The notes: a model not told the origin generated them from the letters alone. Shown: positions 1 to 4,118, numbered from the stretch's first letter. The stretch is 5,766 bases of DNA from Gammaproteobacteria bacterium (GCA_013041975.1 JABDQZ010000263.1:1-5766), one strand, 5' to 3'. Program-made: numbers and translations.

Positions 1-93
1 GCGTTGGTTTTTATACTATTCTAAATGTGCTTCAGATAAATTTGTACGCATAGCATGTTTTAAATTATCTGCTGCTAAATCATGGACGGCAAC

Positions 94-98
94 GGAGG
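94..98 (+). promoter_or_regulatory. Ribosome binding site deciding the hemerythrin start
   Basis: GGAGG lies 7 nt before ATG 106. It falls inside the reading frame that would begin at ATG 82, which has no comparable site, so it favours the shorter 133-residue product. Confidence 0.8.
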
Positions 99-105
99 CA
101 GAATC

Positions 106-507
106 ATGGAAAAAATAGTCTGGACTGATGATTTCAGTGTCGGCAGCATTGAATTCGATAATCAGCATAAAAAACTCCTGAAAATCATTAATAAGCTATT
201 CGATGATAATGTCTATTCTACCTACTCGGAACATATTTCCCGCGTTTTTACTGAACTCATTGACTACATTGATAGGCATTTGAAACACGAAGAAATGTTT
301 TTACATCTGAATGGTTACCCTGATGTGGAAAATCATATCAACAGGCATCATGAAATGATTGAAGAATTTGCAGAACAAATGAAGAAAGTAGTCGGTTATA
401 AGGATAATTTACCAGAAGAACTGCAGAATTTTTTTTCTCAATGGTTCGAAGAACACGTCCGTCATGATATTACTGCTTTCCGGGAACTCATTGAAGAAAA
501 AAGATAA
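106..507 (+). CDS. Bacteriohemerythrin, single-domain diiron O2-binding protein
   Basis: A 133-residue protein of the bacterial hemerythrin family. These are cytoplasmic four-helix bundles whose non-heme diiron site binds O2 reversibly, for oxygen storage, delivery or sensing. The N-terminus (VWTDDFSVG, then FDNQHKKLL) is typical. Visible ligands are His21, His58 and Glu62 (HxxxE), His77 and His81 (HxxxH), His117 and Asp121. The 58/62/77/81 spacing equals that of classical hemerythrin (54/58/73/77). The family motif WLxxHIxxxD places Asp five residues after His; here WFEEHVRHD places it four after, so one residue is missing between the last two ligands. I chose ATG 106 over the in-frame ATG 82 because GGAGG (94-98) lies 7 nt before it and the family starts there. 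The length matches stand-alone bacteriohemerythrins, and no signal peptide or fused domain is present. It converges on the DUF2202 gene. No clear promoter or FNR box is seen in the short upstream segment available. Confidence 0.93.
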   Translation: MEKIVWTDDFSVGSIEFDNQHKKLLKIINKLFDDNVYSTYSEHISRVFTELIDYIDRHLKHEEMFLHLNGYPDVENHINRHHEMIEEFAEQMKKVVGYKDNLPEELQNFFSQWFEEHVRHDITAFRELIEEKR

Positions 508-569
508 GCTATTTCATAATCTCTGAACTACCTTACGCATCGCGCTCTGCTGAGTAACCATTACGGCCT

Positions 570-599
570 GCTGTACATAGCATTACCTACGGATACAGC
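570..599. repeat. Inverted repeat between convergent genes
   Basis: GCTGTA (570-575) and TACAGC (594-599) are perfect inverted arms, with TAG/CTA able to pair inside. The element lies in the 118-bp gap between the convergent hemerythrin and DUF2202 genes and may help end transcripts from either side. No T-tract follows on either strand, so it is not a classical intrinsic terminator. Nothing else is recognisable in this gap. Confidence 0.3.
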
Positions 600-625
600 T
601 TCAAAATACAGGTGTTTTTTAAAGA

Positions 626-1270
626 TCAGCCGTTCAGGATTGCATCCACAGCATGCTGATCAAGATACTGGGCACTATAGTCCATTCCCTGGGTTTCAAT
701 AACGGAGACAAATGCCCGTAAATGATTTTTGGAACCGTCCATTAGATGCTGGTAGGTCCTGGCAATATCTGGATGGTCAGCAGCATCTATTGCTTCCTGT
801 AGGTCTATCATATCGATTTCTTCAATGGCAGCGCCAACCCATAGTGCATCCATTTCAGATTTATTACCCTGATCAACCAAAGTGTTATAAAGCTTGGCCA
901 GCTTTTCGTTGACGAATATCCCGACATCATCGTTGTTAACCGGATCTTCCAGTCCATACTTGTCGATTTTGGATTTGACCGCAAGCGTATGCAGTTCTTC
1001 CGAGTCTGCAATATTAGAAAACACGTGGGTATTCCATTTAGCGTACATCGTCAGGTATACATCCCGAGCGAGCTTTTCTTCCTCACGCATATACATTAAA
1101 TATTCGATTTCTTCTTCCGTGACAGGGTCAGAAGAATTGCCCTTTCTTGAATTACCTTTGCCGTTGCCCATTCCAGCCATGGCGGAGTGAGCCCCGAGTA
1201 AAGTTGCTGGCAGCAAGGCATACGCAGCAGTACCCCTGAGTCCGTTTTTGAGAAATTGACGTCTATTCAT
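626..1270 (-). CDS. Tat-exported DUF2202 ferritin-like protein
   Basis: A 214-residue protein with a clear twin-arginine signal: NRRQFLKN at residues 2-9, a hydrophobic stretch, and a likely cleavage site after AMA (30-32). A short Gly/Lys/Asn-rich linker (33-47) leads to a DUF2202 domain at about 50-212. Hallmarks are MREEEKLARDVY (61-72), SEELH (90-94), an acidic IEEIDMIDL stretch (149-157) and GSKNHLRAF (179-187). The ferritin-like fold suggests a diiron site using Glu from 63-65, Glu91, His94, Glu150/151 and His183, but ligand assignment is inference. Tat export implies folding, perhaps with metal, before transport to the periplasm. The biochemical function of the family is not established to my knowledge. 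ATG 1270 is supported by AAAGGGG eight nt upstream (complement of 1279-1285). The gene diverges from the DUF4124-like gene and shares its palindromic operators. Confidence 0.92.
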   Translation of the reverse strand: MNRRQFLKNGLRGTAAYALLPATLLGAHSAMAGMGNGKGNSRKGNSSDPVTEEEIEYLMYMREEEKLARDVYLTMYAKWNTHVFSNIADSEELHTLAVKSKIDKYGLEDPVNNDDVGIFVNEKLAKLYNTLVDQGNKSEMDALWVGAAIEEIDMIDLQEAIDAADHPDIARTYQHLMDGSKNHLRAFVSVIETQGMDYSAQYLDQHAVDAILNG

Positions 1271-1310
1271 CTAATATACCCCTTTGGTAGTTTGTTTGAC
1301 GTTGGGTCAG

Positions 1311-1316
1311 ATACTA
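1311..1316 (-). promoter_or_regulatory. Possible -10 element of the DUF2202 gene
   Basis: On the minus strand TAGTAT lies in the context CGTACTAGTAT, 41 nt before ATG 1270. A near-identical CGTACTAGAAT lies 41 nt before the cytochrome lipoprotein start (4047-4052). No good -35 is seen 17 nt upstream; the palindrome at 1338-1352 overlaps that place, which would suit an activator. TATACG (1325-1320 on the minus strand) is an alternative. Confidence 0.35.
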
Positions 1317-1333
1317 GTACGTATAAGGGGGAG

Positions 1334-1352
1334 CAATGTTACAGCTTGTAAC
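1334..1352 (-). promoter_or_regulatory. Palindromic operator facing the DUF2202 gene
   Basis: A perfect GTTACA-N3-TGTAAC palindrome occupies 1338-1352. Read on the minus strand it continues as TGTAACATTG, ending at 1334, 64 nt before ATG 1270. The same 10-mer with the same palindrome occurs at 1473-1491 facing the other gene. A further half-site GTTACA lies at 1369-1374 (TGTAAC on the minus strand). The binding protein is unknown. An OmpR/PhoB-type response regulator or another dimeric regulator would fit. Confidence 0.6.
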
Positions 1353-1384
1353 CTGGAGGGAGTAAATTGTTACAGAGTATTTAA

Positions 1385-1399
1385 GCCTGAAAATCAGGC
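1385..1399. repeat. Short perfect hairpin in the divergent intergenic region
   Basis: GCCTGA (1385-1390) and TCAGGC (1394-1399) form a 6-bp stem with a 3-nt loop, between the two operators. There is no T-tract on either strand. It could insulate divergent transcripts or be part of the regulatory region. Confidence 0.35.
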
Positions 1400-1472
1400 C
1401 TAGATCAGAAATATCCTCACCGGTGCTGGTCTGGCTGTTATAAATTAGCTGCCATACAAGCAGGTGTTAGCA

Positions 1473-1497
1473 GTTACACCTTGTAACATTGTGTAAC
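1473..1497 (+). promoter_or_regulatory. Palindromic operator facing the DUF4124-like gene
   Basis: A perfect GTTACA-N3-TGTAAC palindrome (1473-1487) is followed by ATTG and a second TGTAAC (1492-1497). The two TGTAAC hexamers start 10 bp apart, one DNA turn, which is how OmpR/PhoB-family regulators usually bind in tandem. TGTAACATTG ends at 1491, 64 nt before ATG 1555, the same distance as in the mirrored operator. A possible -10, TATATT, lies at 1520-1525 with no good -35, so activation from this site is plausible. The regulator itself is not in the window. Confidence 0.6.
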
Positions 1498-1554
1498 ACT
1501 CAGTGTCAGGAAAGGGAATTATATTGTTAGCAGCTAATTAATCTTGGAGCTAAC

Positions 1555-1812
1555 ATGAAAAAACATCTTTTTTTTCTGATCCCACTTCTACTGGTTTCTA
1601 CTCATTCGTTTTCCGGAAACGTCTACAAATGCAAAAATGAACAGACGGGTAAAATTGAATACAAATATTCCAGATGTATTGATAATAATTACCAAACAAG
1701 CGACAACCCTGATGCAACATTTAGCGCAGTAGGTAATTTGCATAAGGACCATTACAAGCAACGACAGAAAATGAAACAACTCAAAAATCGAATCAATAGC
1801 ATTAGAAGCTAA
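1555..1812 (+). CDS. Small secreted DUF4124-like protein
   Basis: An 85-residue protein with a strong Sec signal peptide (MKKHLFFLIPLLLV, likely cleaved near SFS-G, residues 18-21). The mature part begins NVYKCKNEQTGKIEYKYSRC, which fits DUF4124: VYKC, then a Gly-containing turn, then Y-x-Y-S and a second Cys. Cys26 and Cys41 probably form a periplasmic disulfide. The C-terminal third (about 62-85) is Lys/Arg/Gln-rich and likely helical, as in many DUF4124 proteins. No molecular function is known. GGAG (1546-1549) lies 5 nt before ATG 1555. GTTAGC (1526-1531) and GCTAAC (1549-1554) could pair across the ribosome binding site. The gene diverges from DUF2202, shares mirrored operators with it, and ends in a strong terminator at 1919-1944. 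Confidence 0.82.
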   Translation: MKKHLFFLIPLLLVSTHSFSGNVYKCKNEQTGKIEYKYSRCIDNNYQTSDNPDATFSAVGNLHKDHYKQRQKMKQLKNRINSIRS

Positions 1813-1944
1813 ATGGCCGCTAATGGCAGAGCAGTCGGTCCAGTGCGGTAGTTTCTTCACAGAAGAGTTTTCCAGGTAACTTCTTTTCCTTTCTCGATAC
1901 TCTTAACAAGAAGTTTGGCCCTGCTCATTGAGTGGGGTTTTTTT
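1813..1944 (+). ncRNA. Structured 3' region of the DUF4124-like transcript, possible small RNA
   Basis: This 132-nt non-coding stretch runs from the stop codon to the terminator. TCTTC (1854-1858) pairs with GAAGA (1862-1866) over a 3-nt loop. AACTTCTT (1878-1885) pairs perfectly with AAGAAGTT (1908-1915) around a pyrimidine-rich 22-nt loop. The terminator hairpin follows at once. Such a layout could be an ordinary 3' untranslated region or give rise to a 3'-derived small RNA. I saw no separate promoter. Confidence 0.3.
1919..1944 (+). terminator. Intrinsic terminator after the DUF4124-like gene
   Basis: An 8-bp stem CCCTGCTC/GAGTGGGG (with two G-T pairs) around loop ATT is followed by seven T (1938-1944). 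This is a classical Rho-independent terminator for plus-strand transcription. Confidence 0.85.
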
Positions 1945-1997
1945 ATGCCTTTTAGGTTTGGAGGAAGTCATTTTCAAACTAAAGATGTATGTCCTTG

Positions 1998-2026
1998 TTG
2001 CCTAAATCCGACAATTAACCTACTAT
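1998..2026 (+). promoter_or_regulatory. Candidate sigma70 promoter between two terminators
   Basis: TTGCCT (1998-2003) and TACTAT (2021-2026) are separated by exactly 17 nt and each matches consensus at 4 of 6 positions. Predicted start is near 2033, about 95 nt before the next terminator. No protein gene lies between. Confidence 0.35.
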
Positions 2027-2032
2027 TACTGT

Positions 2033-2128
2033 GTCTTTTGAGTAGAAGCTGACAATAACAAAGAAGGGTCCCGAGCAAGACTCCGTGTTTCCAAAAATAC
2101 CCCGTCACCTTGAGTGGCGGTTTTTTTT
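2033..2128 (+). ncRNA. Candidate small RNA of about 96 nt
   Basis: It is bounded by a plausible promoter (1998-2026) and a strong intrinsic terminator (2102-2128). No convincing reading frame lies inside. An internal hairpin GGGTC (2066-2070)/GACTC (2079-2083) with an 8-nt loop is possible, and an A-rich single-stranded stretch (2093-2099) precedes the terminator, as in many Hfq-dependent RNAs. The terminator needs a transcript to serve, and the gene upstream already has its own at 1919-1944. I do not recognise a known RNA family. Confidence 0.4.
2102..2128 (+). terminator. Second intrinsic terminator
   Basis: CCGTCAC (2102-2108) and GTGGCGG (2114-2120) form a 7-bp stem with one G-T pair and a 5-nt loop, followed by eight T (2121-2128). 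It is a strong Rho-independent terminator, either for the candidate small RNA or as backup for the gene upstream. Confidence 0.85.
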
Positions 2129-2149
2129 AGCCCTAAGTAGACCAGTTTC

Positions 2150-2165
2150 TGTGACGCAGTTCACA
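2150..2165 (+). promoter_or_regulatory. CRP-type binding site
   Basis: TGTGA-CGCAGT-TCACA matches the core CRP consensus TGTGA-N6-TCACA exactly. Its centre (2157.5) lies about 60.5 bp before the start predicted from the -10 at 2206-2211, close to the -61.5 position of class I CRP promoters. This implies activation by cAMP-CRP or a homologue such as Vfr of the gene at 2320. Confidence 0.65.
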
Positions 2166-2182
2166 AATTAGCCACTCTAAGC

Positions 2183-2211
2183 TTAAAGTTTCCCTGGAAA
2201 GACCCGATAAT
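2183..2211 (+). promoter_or_regulatory. Sigma70 promoter of the 36-residue membrane protein gene
   Basis: GATAAT (2206-2211) matches the -10 consensus at 5 of 6 positions. TTAAAG (2183-2188), 17 nt upstream, is a weak -35, as expected for a CRP-dependent promoter. Predicted start is near 2218, giving a leader of about 100 nt. Confidence 0.5.
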
Positions 2212-2226
2212 ATATTAGAACTTAAT

Positions 2227-2292
2227 GATATACCTATTGTCTGTACAGTTAACATCTTGTAGGTATATCTATGACAGCTTTATGTCGTCATA
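2227..2292 (+). promoter_or_regulatory. Structured 5' leader with two hairpins
   Basis: GATATACCTA (2227-2236) and TAGGTATATC (2260-2269) are perfect 10-bp inverted arms around 23 nt that contain the palindromes CTGTACAG (2241-2248) and GTTAAC (2248-2253). Immediately after, TATGAC (2270-2275) pairs with GTCATA (2287-2292). If transcription starts near 2218, both lie in the untranslated leader of the gene at 2320. They may control its translation or mRNA stability, or the first repeat may be a DNA operator. No known riboswitch family is recognised. Confidence 0.45.
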
Positions 2293-2319
2293 TATGCATT
2301 TAGGAATTAGGAGTACATT

Positions 2320-2430
2320 ATGGAAATTTTAACTGGAGCTGTGTTGCTGATATTGGCATTCATTGTGCTGTTTCTATCACGCTATGGGTACTGTCGATAT
2401 TGCGACTGTTGTGAGAACTTTGATGATTGA
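2320..2430 (+). CDS. 36-residue single-span membrane protein with Cys-rich tail
   Basis: ATG 2320 opens a 36-codon frame ending in TGA 2428-2430. AGGAG (2309-2313) lies 6 nt before it, an excellent ribosome binding site. Residues 2-19 (EILTGAVLLILAFIVLFL) form one hydrophobic transmembrane segment. The tail after residue 20 reads SRYGYCRYCDCCENFDD, with Cys at 25, 28, 30 and 31. By the positive-inside rule (Arg21, Arg26) the tail probably faces the cytoplasm, where the CxxC-x-CC cluster could bind a metal such as zinc or iron, or act as a thiol redox group. I recognise no family. Independent support comes from a CRP-type site, a sigma70 promoter, a structured leader and a hairpin at the stop codon. 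No neighbour overlaps it. The short length leaves a small chance that it is not translated. Confidence 0.65.
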   Translation: MEILTGAVLLILAFIVLFLSRYGYCRYCDCCENFDD

Positions 2431-2450
2431 GCAGCTTAACGCTGCTCAAT
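2426..2450. terminator. Strong hairpin between convergent genes, likely terminator
   Basis: ATTGAGCAGC (2426-2435) and GCTGCTCAAT (2441-2450) form a perfect 10-bp stem with loop TTAAC. It overlaps the stop codon of the 36-residue gene and follows the end of the convergent minus-strand gene at 2464. Neither strand has a good T-tract, so it may be a weak bidirectional terminator or a 3' end that stabilises mRNA. Confidence 0.5.
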
Positions 2451-2463
2451 CTCTGGCTTGACG

Positions 2464-2883
2464 TCAAAAAGGATTTGTTGCCGGAAAGCAAATTTTGGGT
2501 TCTTTTCTTGATCCTTTTTTAAATGCTCTTGCATCACCTCTTTCATGAACAATTCTTTTTAAACTCAAATTATTTATCGCAAACACATAAATAATTTCAT
2601 AATTTTTATCTAAGATTTCAGTTTCCACAAATATCCAGGTTTTTTCCTGATTTTGCTTTTGGGCATCAAAAGTTCCCAAAACAGGATGATTGCTATTATT
2701 GTATCTTTGGTATTTAAGGTCAGTTCCAAACCCATGGATCAATAAATACAAACCCTCTTTATGTATTGAAATATTCTGGTCTTTACAGTGAAGCATGACA
2801 ACATCGTTGGCTGATGCCTTTACACTATTAGATAAAATCAGTGAAATCACTAACATAACTAAAGTTAATTTTGATGTTTGCAT
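2464..2883 (-). CDS. Secreted protein of unknown function
   Basis: A 139-residue protein with a typical Sec signal peptide: Lys5, a hydrophobic core LTLVMLVISLILS, and a likely cleavage site after KASA (22-25). The mature part has only two Cys, near its ends (33 and 132), suggesting one disulfide. Alternating hydrophobic strands (VVMLHC, LYLLIHGF, TWIFVETEIL, YEIIYVFAI) suggest a small beta-rich periplasmic domain. The C-terminus is basic and ends KICFPATNPF. I recognise no family. It is the last of three genes reading the same way, 36 nt after the 57-residue frame. Ribosome binding is modest (GGA about 6 nt upstream, with AGGGG further back). The stop codon lies in a 10-bp palindrome TTGACGTCAA (2458-2467). 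Confidence 0.72.
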   Translation of the reverse strand: MQTSKLTLVMLVISLILSNSVKASANDVVMLHCKDQNISIHKEGLYLLIHGFGTDLKYQRYNNSNHPVLGTFDAQKQNQEKTWIFVETEILDKNYEIIYVFAINNLSLKRIVHERGDARAFKKGSRKEPKICFPATNPF

Positions 2884-2919
2884 GTATTCCGGCCCCTGTT
2901 CCTGCCTGGTTTTAAAGGG

Positions 2920-3093
2920 TTAGTATTTGATGTCGAACTCATTTAATAATTGTAGGGCTTTCTCGCCGTAGCGCTGAACCCATTGATCAAGTACCGGTTT
3001 GCTGATCCTGCTGCCTGATTGAAGTTGTCTTTTCAGGCGTTTCAGGCCTTCATCTGAAATTCTGCTTTCCCTGGATATGCCTGGCGTTGTCAT
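2920..3093 (-). CDS. 57-residue basic, helical protein of unknown function
   Basis: The frame from ATG 3093 to TAA 2920-2922 fills most of a 271-bp gap between two minus-strand genes. The protein starts MTTPGISRESRISDEGLKRL and continues through KRQLQSGSRISKPVLDQW, VQRYGEKALQLLNEF and DIKY. It is charged, has no Cys and looks like three amphipathic helices. The segment SRISKPVLDQWVQRYG resembles a helix-turn-helix or a small adaptor, but this is only an impression. An in-frame stop (complement of 3103-3105) lies four codons upstream, so ATG 3093 is the only ATG available. No clear ribosome binding site precedes it, which lowers confidence; translation may be coupled to the cytochrome gene 61 nt upstream. 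It is followed after 36 nt by the secreted protein gene. Confidence 0.55.
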   Translation of the reverse strand: MTTPGISRESRISDEGLKRLKRQLQSGSRISKPVLDQWVQRYGEKALQLLNEFDIKY

Positions 3094-3139
3094 TTTATGT
3101 GATCAAATGCGAGCGGGCTGAATAAAATCAAGCATCTTA

Positions 3140-3157
3140 TAATCCATGTCAGGATTA
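3140..3157. repeat. Inverted repeat at the cytochrome gene stop codon
   Basis: TAATCC (3140-3145) and GGATTA (3152-3157) pair perfectly around a 6-nt loop, including the TAA stop. There is no T-tract after it on the minus strand, so it probably does not end the transcript. It may protect the upstream part of a processed message. Confidence 0.3.
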
Positions 3158-4006
3158 ATGAGCCTGATTTTTCCTAAGCCTGTTGAGGATGTAGTTTATT
3201 GAGGCGAGGATCTCTGCTTCGCTCAGTAAGATTTTCCCTGCTGCCGGGTGTCTGGAGCCCTCAGGTATAAGAATATTTTGTAAAAGAGCTTTTTTTACAG
3301 TGTCTAACTTAGGGTGCCAGGCATTTTTATCGTCTATACGGGGAGAACCGGATACGCCGGTATCGTGGCAGCTGGCGCAGACAGTTGCATAGATTTCTTT
3401 TCCGTCTATGGATTCTGATGCTTTCAGGAATTTGTCATAGGCCTCATCGTTAATGACAATAACTGTTGCTTTAAGCTCGGCTAATACGGCTTCTTTTTGC
3501 TGTTCACCTTTTTCTAGACAGGTTTGCTTGATGAAGTCGATTTCTTCGAGACTATCTGCTCTGAACAGGTTGGCTGCTTCGGGCAGTTTGCTGCCCTCAA
3601 GTTCATTGTCATTTTTAAATGCATAATCCCAGGCCCCAGTACTATATACGGCGACCATTAAACCATTGATGACATGCTTTGAGCCCTTGGGGTGAAGCAA
3701 TTTGTAGGTGACATAGTTATTGTTGCAGCTTTGTTTCGATTTTAGCTGATAAAGATCTTCTGCCAATTCGCCACTGACCTGATAAGTAGCCTTGTAAACG
3801 GGCTTTGACTGATTGTCACTTTCCTCGGTATTGATCACTTTTATTTCAAGGTTTTCAAAACGCTTTGCTTTTTCGTTTTCTACAGTGAAGTGATTAGCAA
3901 TAGCCTCAGCCAGTTGTTTTTCAGTGAGGACAAGCTCCGGGTTTTGCTTGGAGCAGGCGAAAAGAAAAACAACACAGGTGACGGTTAGGATTTTAAATAA
4001 TTTCAT
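3155..4006 (-). CDS. Lipoprotein with C-terminal cytochrome c5-like domain
   Basis: A 283-residue protein in three parts. Residues 1-18 are a lipoprotein signal ending in lipobox LFAC, so Cys18 would be lipidated; Ser19 at +2 favours the outer membrane. Residues 19-200 form a domain I do not recognise, with Cys94 and Cys163 as a possible disulfide. Residues 200-283 form a class I cytochrome c domain: CASCH (210-214) binds heme covalently, and GVSGSPRIDDKNAWHP resembles the GAP..GD..AW pattern of cytochrome c5. At the usual MPPKGG axial-ligand position it reads HPAAGK, and the heme domain has no Met, so His253 may be the sixth ligand. A role in periplasmic electron transfer is inferred. I start at ATG 4006 rather than the in-frame TTG 4042 because the lipoprotein signal begins there; no clear ribosome binding site supports either. 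The gene diverges from the RTX gene across FNR-like boxes and leads two downstream genes. Confidence 0.85.
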   Translation of the reverse strand: MKLFKILTVTCVVFLFACSKQNPELVLTEKQLAEAIANHFTVENEKAKRFENLEIKVINTEESDNQSKPVYKATYQVSGELAEDLYQLKSKQSCNNNYVTYKLLHPKGSKHVINGLMVAVYSTGAWDYAFKNDNELEGSKLPEAANLFRADSLEEIDFIKQTCLEKGEQQKEAVLAELKATVIVINDEAYDKFLKASESIDGKEIYATVCASCHDTGVSGSPRIDDKNAWHPKLDTVKKALLQNILIPEGSRHPAAGKILLSEAEILASINYILNRLRKNQAH

Positions 4007-4046
4007 GATGGTTAATTGGTCTTTATTAAAAAACTTTCCCAATCAA

Positions 4047-4052
4047 ATTCTA
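4047..4052 (-). promoter_or_regulatory. Possible -10 element of the cytochrome lipoprotein gene
   Basis: On the minus strand TAGAAT matches the -10 consensus at 4 of 6 positions, in the context CGTACTAGAAT, 41 nt before ATG 4006. No good -35 is seen. The context and distance match those upstream of the DUF2202 gene. Confidence 0.35.
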
Positions 4053-4118
4053 GTACGCAAAATTCATTGAGCTCTTGTTTTAACGCAATACAGGTTTTTA
4101 AACATTAATCCCCGACTT

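Noticed and set aside
894..1190. A 98-codon plus-strand frame rich in Ser inside the DUF2202 gene.
   Set aside because: It is antisense to a strongly recognised conserved domain with a Tat signal and has no family features of its own.
1588..1860. A 90-codon minus-strand frame with hydrophobic content opposite the DUF4124-like gene.
   Set aside because: The plus strand carries a clear signal peptide, a DUF4124 pattern, a ribosome binding site and a terminator. The minus frame is a shadow of it.
1945..2052. A 35-codon plus-strand frame with a CPCC motif, starting right after the first terminator.
   Set aside because: Its only ribosome binding candidate is the terminator stem itself (GGGG), it begins at the end of the T-tract, and it overlaps the candidate small RNA promoter. 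Nothing else supports translation.
2237..2253. CTGTACAG inside the leader repeat considered as a LexA or LuxR-type operator.
   Set aside because: LexA in gammaproteobacteria needs CTG-N10-CAG and lux boxes are 20-bp palindromes. The 8-bp core alone is too short, and the position fits a transcribed leader.
2225..2332. A plus-strand frame from ATG 2225 overlapping the leader and the start of the 36-residue gene.
   Set aside because: It has no ribosome binding site, runs through the inverted repeat, and overlaps a better frame that has a strong site.
2458..2467. Palindrome TTGACGTCAA at the end of the secreted protein gene.
   Set aside because: It has no loop, so it cannot form an RNA hairpin, and it overlaps the coding end. 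It is probably chance.
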